Below, piece after piece: positions 1 through 5,687 of a stretch of 6,200 bases of DNA. The notes beneath the pieces were generated by a model that was not told where the DNA came from, made no database searches, and worked only from the letters and a program-made list of their open reading frames with translations. Every line of letters starts with the position of its first letter. Position 1 is the first letter of the stretch. The DNA is from Acidimicrobiia bacterium. Its GTDB lineage: Bacteria > Actinomycetota > Acidimicrobiia > Acidimicrobiales > Ilumatobacteraceae. The DNA lies in the NCBI GenBank assembly GCA_009927565.1, contig RFMT01000321.1, forward strand, positions 1-6,200, in the 5' to 3' direction. The translations under genes were made by a program, and so were the position numbers.

Positions 1-563
1 GCACGTTCGCCGGTTACACCGAGCAGGCCCACTGCATATACGAAACCGCGCGCTCGATCGATGACTCGTGGCAGTCTTTCATCGGGCGCAGTTGGGGCTG
101 CCAACATGACAGTTTCAATCTGAGATTTGTCGGCGGCACTCGCCCACTGTGCCGACTCTTCTAACGGAAGATCTGGAACAATTGCGCCAACAACCCCAGA
201 GTCACGAAGTGTGTTCGCAAACCGTTCATGACCGGCTCTAAACACGGTGTTGTAATAGCACATCACGATCAGCGGCACCGCTACATCAATGGTTCGCAGC
301 GCATGCAAAATTGAATTCGGTGTCGCTCCATCGCGCAGTGCTTTCTCTGATGCCATCTGAATGATTGGACCGTCCATCACTGGATCAGAAAATGGAATTC
401 CGATTTCAATTGCATCAGCACCATTTGCAGCCGCACCGCGAACTGCGTCAATCCAACCGCTTAAACCACCCGTAATGTAAGGCACCAGAATTTTTCGTCC
501 GTCGTTGCGTATCTGTCGCAATCGCGTTTCGAGAACTCCAGATGCATGCGTCGCAATTTTCAT
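1..563 (-). CDS. trpA: Tryptophan synthase alpha subunit, cut by the left window edge
   Basis: TrpA splits indole-3-glycerol phosphate into indole and glyceraldehyde 3-phosphate and passes the indole to TrpB through the alpha2-beta2 tunnel in the cytoplasm. I translated 187 residues from an ATG at 563 down to the window edge; family members have about 265, so the C-terminal third, including the phosphate-binding end, lies outside. The stretch AIEIGIPFSDPVMDGP (51-66) carries the two catalytic acids: E53 matches Glu49 and D64 matches Asp60 of the Salmonella enzyme. PDLP (130-133) and FVYAVGLLGVTGER (174-187) match the later barrel strands and the mobile GVTG loop. The start lies 13 bases after the trpB stop, with only a weak purine-rich stretch before it, so coupled translation with trpB is likely. 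Nothing in the visible part looks damaged. The ORF is absent from a simple start-to-stop list only because its stop is off the window. Confidence 0.96.
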   Translation of the reverse strand, partial: MKIATHASGVLETRLRQIRNDGRKILVPYITGGLSGWIDAVRGAAANGADAIEIGIPFSDPVMDGPIIQMASEKALRDGATPNSILHALRTIDVAVPLIVMCYYNTVFRAGHERFANTLRDSGVVGAIVPDLPLEESAQWASAADKSQIETVMLAAPTAPDERLPRVIDRARGFVYAVGLLGVTGER

Positions 564-576
564 CTCTGATTGCTCT

Positions 577-1767
577 TCAGTCCAACTTGTCACCGAGAAT
601 TGTCATCATCTGAGCAACGTCTTTGTCACCACGACCTGAAAGATTCATGAGCACCGTCTGTCCTTGAATTTTTGGTGCCTCTTTGGCAATCCATGCAACG
701 GCATGAGCACATTCAAGAGCCGGAATGATGCCCTCGGTACGAGCCAACAATTTAAAACCTTCAATCACTTCTTGATCGTTGACGCTCGGATATTCAGCGC
801 GACCAACTGAGGCAAGATACGAATGTTCTGGTCCAACACCGGGATAGTCAAGTCCGGCACTAATTGAATGGGCTTCTTGTACTTGACCGTATTCGTCTTG
901 CATCAAGTAACTCTTCATCCCATGAACTACCCCGGGCGTCCCTCGGCCAACTGCTGCGCCGCCTGCAGGCTCTACGCCGACTAATCGAGTTTTGGCATCC
1001 ATGAATCCCGAAAAGATACCCATCGCATTCGAACCCCCACCAACGCAGGCGACAACTACATTCGGGTCAGAACCAGCACACATTGCTTGAAACTGCTTGC
1101 GAGCCTCATTGCCGATCACGCTTTGAAACTGGCGGACCATAAATGGGTACGGATGTGGCCCCATCACCGAGCCGATGCAGTAATAACTCGATTCGACACT
1201 CGCGACCCAATCGCGCATCGCCTCGTTAACTGCGTCTTTGAGGGTGCGACTTCCTGAATTTGCGGCCTCGACGGTCGCACCTAAAAGTTTCATGCGAAAA
1301 ACATTCAATGATTGACGCTCGACATCGACCGCCCCCATATAAATCTTGCACTCAAGACCAAGCAACGCAGCCGCGGTGGCTGACGCAACACCGTGTTGAC
1401 CGGCACCAGTCTCCGCAATTATTCGCTTCTTACCCATTCGCTTGGCCAGAAGAGCTTGACCGAGAACGCTATTAATTTTGTGCGAGCCAGTGTGATTCAG
1501 ATCTTCGCGCTTAAGAATTAGTCGAATGCCAAGTTGTGCACCGAGATTATGACACTCAGTCAGAATCGATGGTCGACCCGCATACTCGCGAAGCAGGTCG
1601 TCAAGTTCGGTTCGGAATAGTGAATCGTTCCAGGCATCATTGAATGCTCGCTCCAATTCTTCACATGCCGGCACGAGAGTCTCGGGCACAAACCGTCCCC
1701 CAAAATCACCAAAACGGCCGTCGGCACCTGGCGTCAACAATTCAGTCGGCACGGGTTTGGGGTTCAT
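577..1767 (-). CDS. trpB: Tryptophan synthase beta subunit
   Basis: TrpB is the PLP enzyme that condenses indole with L-serine to give L-tryptophan. The 396 residues are full length for the TrpB1 type that pairs with TrpA. Visible marks are: HTGSHKIN (92-99) with the PLP lysine K97; ETGAGQHGVA (119-128) with E119 equivalent to catalytic Glu109 of Salmonella TrpB; GGGSNAMG (243-250), the PLP phosphate loop; SAGLDYPGVGPEH (303-315); and LSGRGDKD (376-383) near the C-terminus. The ATG at 1767 gives a usual N-terminus leading into DGRFGDFGGRFVPE. It begins 27 bases after the trpF stop and has no good Shine-Dalgarno; the nearest candidate, GGGA, is about 13 bases away. trpA follows after 13 bases, the standard trpB-trpA pairing. 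No key residue is missing. Confidence 0.98.
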   Translation of the reverse strand: MNPKPVPTELLTPGADGRFGDFGGRFVPETLVPACEELERAFNDAWNDSLFRTELDDLLREYAGRPSILTECHNLGAQLGIRLILKREDLNHTGSHKINSVLGQALLAKRMGKKRIIAETGAGQHGVASATAAALLGLECKIYMGAVDVERQSLNVFRMKLLGATVEAANSGSRTLKDAVNEAMRDWVASVESSYYCIGSVMGPHPYPFMVRQFQSVIGNEARKQFQAMCAGSDPNVVVACVGGGSNAMGIFSGFMDAKTRLVGVEPAGGAAVGRGTPGVVHGMKSYLMQDEYGQVQEAHSISAGLDYPGVGPEHSYLASVGRAEYPSVNDQEVIEGFKLLARTEGIIPALECAHAVAWIAKEAPKIQGQTVLMNLSGRGDKDVAQMMTILGDKLD

Positions 1768-1788
1768 GCAGACTAAATGTATCCCGAA

Positions 1789-1794
1789 CTACAT
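1789..1794 (-). other. ATGTAG start-stop hexamer after trpF
   Basis: On the minus strand, an ATG followed at once by TAG abuts the trpF stop codon (TAG ATG TAG) and lies 22 to 27 bases upstream of the trpB ATG. The same hexamer precedes glyS. The letters are certain; any role in ribosome handling at the trpF-trpB junction is speculation. Confidence 0.2.
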
Positions 1795-2469
1795 CTATTG
1801 GTTCTCCCAATTAAAAGGGTGATCACCCTTTTTTAAGCTTTCAGAATCGGCTATTTGATTTAGGTCTTCAAATGCAGCCCGAGCATTTTCAATAAACTTC
1901 TTCAATTTGACCGGATCTTTATATCCGTGACTCTTTTCGACACCCGAAGAAACATCAACTCCCCAAGGTGCAACCTGCGCGATCGCTACGCCTACATTTT
2001 GGTCGGTTAATCCGCCAGCAAGTAAAACCCTTGCCGTCGTCGGAATCTGCCGCAAAAGTTCATAGTCATAGGTGCTGCCAGATCCAGGTGTCGGCGAGTC
2101 AACCAAAATCAAATTTGTTAGGTAGTCGTCGGCTCTCTGTGCTTCGATTGAACCTGCAACTACTGCTTTAATGACCCAACTGATCTCGACCATGACTTCA
2201 GCGACATTCGCTGGCGACTCATGGCCATGAAGTTGGGCACCAAACACCCCAGACTCTCGAACTGTGTCAATAACCCTTTGGGGATGTTCGTCTCGAAACA
2301 CGCCGACTGTTAAAACACTTTGTGGCAACCGTCGAACTATTTCTCTAACACGTTGCGGCGCGACCTGTCGGGGAGATGGCGCAAAAACAAAGCCAAGCGC
2401 GTCAGCACCCAGTGCGACCGCCAACAAGGCATCTTGTTCGTTGGTGATGCCGCAAATCTTTATGAACAT
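1795..2469 (-). CDS. trpF: Phosphoribosylanthranilate isomerase
   Basis: TrpF converts N-(5'-phosphoribosyl)anthranilate to CdRP, the substrate of TrpC, by an Amadori rearrangement on a TIM barrel. With the ATG at 2469 the protein has 224 residues. FIKICGIT (2-9) carries the catalytic cysteine C6. QLHG (79-82) follows, then LVDSPTPGSGSTYD (122-135) with the catalytic aspartate D124, LAGGLT (150-155), and GVDVSSGVEKSHGYKD (170-185), the phosphate-binding end. A TTG one codon upstream (2472) is possible, but a GAGG sits 5 bases before the ATG and only 2 before the TTG, so I prefer the ATG. It overlaps the trpC stop by one base (TGATG), which implies translational coupling. About 25 charged residues follow the last recognisable helix, a somewhat long tail, and that tail is encoded across a perfect palindrome. 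A dedicated TrpF is notable if the host is an actinobacterium, since many of those use the dual-function PriA instead. Confidence 0.96.
   Translation of the reverse strand: MFIKICGITNEQDALLAVALGADALGFVFAPSPRQVAPQRVREIVRRLPQSVLTVGVFRDEHPQRVIDTVRESGVFGAQLHGHESPANVAEVMVEISWVIKAVVAGSIEAQRADDYLTNLILVDSPTPGSGSTYDYELLRQIPTTARVLLAGGLTDQNVGVAIAQVAPWGVDVSSGVEKSHGYKDPVKLKKFIENARAAFEDLNQIADSESLKKGDHPFNWENQ
1813..1832. repeat. Perfect 20-bp palindrome inside the 3' end of trpF
   Basis: AAAAGGGTGATCACCCTTTT reads the same on both strands, centred on a GATC. As RNA it can form an 8-bp stem (four A-U, three G-C and one U-A pair) with a GAUC loop. It lies 15 bases before the trpF stop codon (1795-1797) and encodes part of the hydrophilic tail of TrpF. 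On the plus strand two more T residues follow (six in all), resembling a weak intrinsic terminator. On the minus strand, the direction of the genes, the stem is followed by AATT. It may be a weak terminator, an mRNA processing or stabilising hairpin before trpBA, a protein-binding operator, or chance. The symmetry is certain; the role is not. Confidence 0.55.
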
Positions 2470-3242
2470 CAAACCCTCAGATCGTTGAGTGTGGTCGCAA
2501 TATTCTTCGAAGTCACAAGTGACTCTCCTACCAAAATTGCATGATAACCAGCATCACGCAGACGTATTGCATCTTCTCGTGTTCTAACACCAGATTCGGC
2601 GACTCGCACAACACTGCTCGGAATCTTTCTTGCAATATTTACAGCACGCTGGTGATCAACCTCGAAAGTTTTAAGATTTCTTTGATTAACGCCGATCATT
2701 TTTGCGCCAATTTCTAGTGCAAGATTGAGTTCAGGCTCGTCATGAACCTCCACCAAGACATCAAGACCAAGTTCTGATGCAAAGTTGTGAAATTCGGCAA
2801 GTTCAGTTTTTTTGAGAGCCGCCACAATCAACAAAACACAATCAGCACCCATCAGTTTTGCATCACAAATATCGTTGAGTGAGACCGTGAAATCTTTTCG
2901 CAAAACTGGAAGGTCAACTGCACCGCGGGCGCTTTTTAAGTCTGCAACAGAGCCACCAAAAAATTCAGAGTCGGTCAATACCGAAATGCAGCTAGCCCCC
3001 GCATGTTCATACTGCTCAGCAATGACTTTCGGTTCTAATTCAGTACTCAATAATCCCCGCGAAGGCGAACGCCGCTTTATCTCGGCAATTACCGCCAATG
3101 CGTTTTTTGAATCATCAATCAGACGTTTGGCAAAACCGCGACTTCTCGAAATTGTCTTTGTCGCTTCAAGTAACTCTGGCACCGACCTCGTGTCACGCGA
3201 CGCGACTTCGCGATGCTGAGCAAGAATTTCGTCGAGATACAA
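2469..3242 (-). CDS. trpC: Indole-3-glycerol phosphate synthase
   Basis: TrpC closes the indole ring, turning CdRP into indole-3-glycerol phosphate with loss of CO2 and water, and so feeds TrpA. The 257 residues are normal length for a monofunctional enzyme. Motifs in order are VIAEIKRRSPSRG (51-63) with E54 and catalytic lysine K56; SVLTDSEFFGGS (87-98); LRKDF (114-118) with the second active-site lysine K116; LVEVHDEPEL (163-172) with E165; IGVNQRNLKTFEVD (183-196); AESGV (215-219); and the phosphate loop GESLV (239-243). The start is TTG at 3242. It is the only available one upstream of the usual LDEILA beginning, because the ABM stop codon TAA lies two codons before it in the same frame. 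AAGGGG lies nine bases before it. The gene overlaps trpF by one base. Confidence 0.97.
   Translation of the reverse strand: MYLDEILAQHREVASRDTRSVPELLEATKTISRSRGFAKRLIDDSKNALAVIAEIKRRSPSRGLLSTELEPKVIAEQYEHAGASCISVLTDSEFFGGSVADLKSARGAVDLPVLRKDFTVSLNDICDAKLMGADCVLLIVAALKKTELAEFHNFASELGLDVLVEVHDEPELNLALEIGAKMIGVNQRNLKTFEVDHQRAVNIARKIPSSVVRVAESGVRTREDAIRLRDAGYHAILVGESLVTSKNIATTLNDLRV
2474..2479 (-). promoter_or_regulatory. Shine-Dalgarno of trpF
   Basis: TGAGGG within the last codons of trpC places GAGG five bases before the ATG at 2469. This decides the trpF start in favour of that ATG over the TTG at 2472, which would be only two bases from the GAGG. Confidence 0.7.
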
Positions 3243-3245
3243 AAA

Positions 3246-3551
3246 TTAAATCCCCTTGCCACCCATCGGTGTCAAGAACGAAATTTCAGGTGCACTCGCA
3301 GCGAAAGGCGCAAGTGTCTTCGACCAAGATTTAAAAGCCTCTGAACTCATGTGAGCATTTGCCGCATCTTGATTCGCATAGAGTTCGTAGAACCAAACTG
3401 TATTTGGCTCAACGGCATCATGATGAAAAACATAAAAGCGGGTGCCTTCCTCACCTTTTGCAGTTGCGATGCCCGGTTTAACCGCCTCTGTCATGGCGTC
3501 GCGCTGGCCTTCTAAAACTTTCAATTTAACTACAACCGCTACTTGCGACAT
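3246..3551 (-). CDS. Antibiotic biosynthesis monooxygenase (ABM) domain protein
   Basis: This is a small single-domain protein of 101 residues, typical of the ABM/YgiN-like dimeric alpha-beta barrel family. The N-terminal strand VAVVVKLKVLEGQ (4-16) is followed by a helix, then GTRFYVFHHD (36-45), the central strand NTVWFYELYAN (50-60), and AHMSSEAFKSW (66-76) with the conserved histidine H67 of this family. It has no signal peptide or membrane segment. Known members include cofactor-free quinol monooxygenases and heme-degrading enzymes, but many have no known substrate, so I do not assign a reaction. The ATG has a strong Shine-Dalgarno. It ends three bases before trpC, so the two are almost surely co-transcribed, which is not a usual trp arrangement. 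A link to tryptophan, indole or quinone chemistry is inference from position only. Confidence 0.88.
   Translation of the reverse strand: MSQVAVVVKLKVLEGQRDAMTEAVKPGIATAKGEEGTRFYVFHHDAVEPNTVWFYELYANQDAANAHMSSEAFKSWSKTLAPFAASAPEISFLTPMGGKGI
3252..3257 (-). promoter_or_regulatory. Shine-Dalgarno of trpC
   Basis: AAGGGG, inside the last codons of the ABM gene, lies nine bases before the TTG at 3242. It supports the unusual start codon chosen for trpC and ties trpC translation to that of the upstream gene. Confidence 0.6.
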
Positions 3552-3556
3552 ATGAA

Positions 3557-3563
3557 CTCCTCA
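3557..3563 (-). promoter_or_regulatory. Strong Shine-Dalgarno of the ABM gene
   Basis: TGAGGAG lies five bases before the ATG at 3551 and is one of the two best ribosome binding sites in the window, with that of recO. It sits in the 53-base gap after glyS, the longest gap here. I see no convincing -35/-10 pair in that gap, so whether a promoter for the ABM-trp group starts here or the transcript runs through from glyS is open. Confidence 0.75.
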
Positions 3564-3604
3564 GTTATGGGCTTGCGATTTGCAAACCACGAATACGAAA
3601 CTTA

Positions 3605-4912
3605 TTAGTAGCCGAGCCTATGCGAAAGCTCGGTCAGCAACGAGTCGATCTTCACACGATTTTGCGCAGTTGAATCACGTTCGCGAATGGTCACTGAGTG
3701 ATCTTCTAACGAATCAAAATCGACGGTCACACAGAAGGGGGTGCCGATTTCATCTTGGCGACGATAACGACGCCCAATCGCTTGCGTCTCATCGAAGTCA
3801 CACATATAGCGCGCTCCAAGTATCGAGTGAATTTGTTTTGCAAGTGGCATCAGAGTGTCTTTCTTAGAAAGTGGAAGCACTGCAATCTGAAATGGCGCTA
3901 AGCGTGGATGCAAACGCAAAACCGTTCGAGGTTCATCGTTGACGACATCTTCGTCAAATGCTGCAAGTAAGAAAGCCGCCATTGTACGGTTAGCACCTGC
4001 TGCTGGCTCAACGACGTAAGGCACGTATCGCTCGTTTGTTGCTTGATCGAAATATTCAAGTTTCTGCCTTGAATGCTCTGCGTGCTGCTTCAGGTCGTAG
4101 TCGGTACGTTGTGCAATTCCTTCGAGTTCACCCCAACCCCACGGAAACAAAAACTCGATGTCGCTCGTGCCCGCCGAATAGTGCGATAACTCATCCTTTG
4201 CATGCTCACGAATTCGCAACATTTCAGCCGGTATGCCGTAGTCGACATACCATTGCAACCGAGACTTACACCAGTAGTCGTACCATTGGGCGCTTTCACC
4301 CGGCGGAACGAAAAACTCGAGCTCCATTTGTTCGAATTCTCTGGTTCGAAAAATAAAATTGCCAGGTGTGATTTCATTTCTAAAACTTTTACCCACCTGT
4401 GCAATGCCAAAGGGTGGTTTCTTACGACTGGTTTGCAAAACATTCGCAAAATTTACGAACATGCCTTGGGCCGTCTCTGGGCGAAGATAAACCGTCGCAC
4501 CTTCACCTTCGACAGGACCAGCATGAGTCTTGAACATCAAGTTAAAGGCGCGTGCGTCGGTGAACTCACAACCCTTTTTCGACTGGGGACAGTCTCGGTC
4601 TTCAATCTGGTCTTGACGAAAACGTCGCTTACATACTGTGCAGTCGACAAGTGGATCGCTGAAATTGCTGAGATGCCCACTGGCCTCAAACACCTGCGGT
4701 GCACCCAAAATTGCCGCGTCAATGAGCACAACGTCGTCACGTTGTTGCACCATGGTTCGAACCCAAGCTTCTTTGACGTTGCGCAACATCAGCGAACCCA
4801 AAGGGCCGTAATCATATGACGATCTAAATCCGCCATAAATCTCACCGCTCGGATAGACAAAGCCCCGACGTTTGCAAAGGTTGACGACTTGATCTAAATC
4901 TTTCGCTGGCAC
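3605..4912 (-). CDS. glyS: Glycyl-tRNA synthetase, homodimeric type
   Basis: This class II synthetase charges tRNA-Gly with glycine. At 435 residues it is the single-chain alpha2 type, not the GlyQ/GlyS alpha2-beta2 type. KRRGFVYPSGEIYGGFRSSY (15-34) and YDYGPLG (33-39) are characteristic of the N-terminal catalytic region. Four cysteines, C91, C94, C108 and C115, could bind zinc. YLRPETAQGMFVNF (142-155) forms the glycine pocket; FRNEI with FRTREFEQME (178-197) is motif 2; GWGELEGIAQRTDYDL (259-274) precedes motif 3, EPAAGANRTM (302-311). The C-terminal anticodon-binding domain runs from about 338, with IGRRYRRQDEIGTPFCVTVD (379-398). The start is GTG at 4912, giving the common beginning MPAKDLDQVVNLCKRRGF; an in-frame TAG lies 12 bases upstream with no other start between. 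No Shine-Dalgarno is visible before it. The recO stop is 49 bases upstream. Confidence 0.97.
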   Translation of the reverse strand: MPAKDLDQVVNLCKRRGFVYPSGEIYGGFRSSYDYGPLGSLMLRNVKEAWVRTMVQQRDDVVLIDAAILGAPQVFEASGHLSNFSDPLVDCTVCKRRFRQDQIEDRDCPQSKKGCEFTDARAFNLMFKTHAGPVEGEGATVYLRPETAQGMFVNFANVLQTSRKKPPFGIAQVGKSFRNEITPGNFIFRTREFEQMELEFFVPPGESAQWYDYWCKSRLQWYVDYGIPAEMLRIREHAKDELSHYSAGTSDIEFLFPWGWGELEGIAQRTDYDLKQHAEHSRQKLEYFDQATNERYVPYVVEPAAGANRTMAAFLLAAFDEDVVNDEPRTVLRLHPRLAPFQIAVLPLSKKDTLMPLAKQIHSILGARYMCDFDETQAIGRRYRRQDEIGTPFCVTVDFDSLEDHSVTIRERDSTAQNRVKIDSLLTELSHRLGY

Positions 4913-4917
4913 TACAT
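4912..4917 (-). other. ATGTAG start-stop hexamer overlapping the glyS start
   Basis: On the minus strand, ATG (4917-4915) is followed at once by TAG (4914-4912), whose last G is the first base of the glyS GTG start (ATGTAGTG). A one-codon reading frame ending on the start of the next could feed ribosomes to the weak GTG, which has no Shine-Dalgarno. It could equally be chance. Confidence 0.25.
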
Positions 4918-4961
4918 CAGACTATTACAAAACGGTGCTGAAATCTGTTCAGGTTTTTTCT

Positions 4962-5687
4962 TCAGCGCTCTGGGCGCTCAAAAACTGCAACCGACTTGAG
5001 ACGACGCTCTAGGTGATGCTCCATACATTTCGTTGCGAGATCTGAAACCTCTCTGGTGGCTGCACTCTCTGGCAACGAGAGAGCCAAATTCAATTGCCCG
5101 CCAACGATGTTTTGAATAATTTTTATCGCAGCACCCGAGATTGAAGCACCGCTGCGACAAGTTTGGCATTGGCCCCCACCTCGAAAAATATCGAATGCGA
5201 CAATCTGCTCACCAGGAGCCCCGCAACCCACACACTTCTCAACATGGGCACCTACTCCTTCAACGACGAGCAACTTGAAATAGAACGCGGCGAGCACCAA
5301 TGCCGAATCGTTTTCGGACAACCACTGCAGTGCGCCAACCAACATTTTGTAAAGGTGCTGTGTTGGTTCGCCTTCCATGCCAAGTTGGTCGACAGCTTCT
5401 AACATTGCCAAACCCCGAGTCAGTCTGTCTAAATCGGTATACAAACCCCGAGCGCTAGTTACTAGTTCGACTTGATTAACTGTGTCCAGGTCTTTGCCTT
5501 TGCTCAATAAAACATCAATGTGACTAAGAGGCTCTAGTCGCGCGCCGAAACGTGACGACATTTTGCGCACACCGTTTGCAACTGCACGAACCTTGCCGTG
5601 CTCTTCAGTCATCATCACGATGATTCGATCTGATTCTCGTAAGTCATAAGTGCGCAAGACAATCGCTTTGTCGCGATACAAACTCAT
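4962..5687 (-). CDS. recO: DNA repair protein RecO
   Basis: RecO works with RecR (and RecF) to load RecA onto SSB-coated single strands and to anneal complementary strands in recombinational repair. At 241 residues it is normal length. The N-terminus, MSLYRDKAIVLRTYDLRESD (1-20), continuing through GKVRAVANGVRK (31-42), is the typical OB-fold domain of RecO. A helical middle follows, then a four-cysteine zinc site, CVGCG (152-156) and CQTC (174-177), where many RecO proteins have zinc and E. coli does not. The ATG at 5687 overlaps the TGA of the upstream gene in ATGA and has a strong ribosome binding site. The pairing of recO with an isoprenyl synthase family gene, and glyS nearby, is a familiar actinobacterial neighbourhood, although gene order varies. 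Confidence 0.95.
   Translation of the reverse strand: MSLYRDKAIVLRTYDLRESDRIIVMMTEEHGKVRAVANGVRKMSSRFGARLEPLSHIDVLLSKGKDLDTVNQVELVTSARGLYTDLDRLTRGLAMLEAVDQLGMEGEPTQHLYKMLVGALQWLSENDSALVLAAFYFKLLVVEGVGAHVEKCVGCGAPGEQIVAFDIFRGGGQCQTCRSGASISGAAIKIIQNIVGGQLNLALSLPESAATREVSDLATKCMEHHLERRLKSVAVFERPER

Noticed and set aside
2470..2472. TTG as the trpF start, one codon before the ATG
   Set aside because: Its distance to the GAGG is only two bases, while the ATG has a normal five-base spacing. The protein differs by one residue.
2812..3219. Plus-strand open frame of 135 residues antisense to trpC
   Set aside because: TrpC motifs on the minus strand explain this stretch fully. The plus-strand product resembles nothing known to me.
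3573..3587. TTGC/GCAA inverted repeat and TTTGCAAA palindrome in the glyS-ABM gap
   Set aside because: A four-pair stem with no T run is expected by chance; no terminator or operator can be claimed from it.
4202..4819. Plus-strand open frame of 205 residues antisense to glyS
   Set aside because: It lies wholly inside a well-supported GlyRS gene, has no recognisable domain and low-complexity-free but family-less sequence, and no ribosome binding site that I can see. It is a shadow frame.
4937..4966. CTGAA-ATCTG-TTCAG followed by GTTTTTT on the plus strand, plus a second CTGAA copy, between recO and glyS
   Set aside because: The stem has only five pairs with two G-C, and the T run is on the strand with no genes. 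On the gene strand the T run is short and set off by five bases. Too weak to call a terminator.
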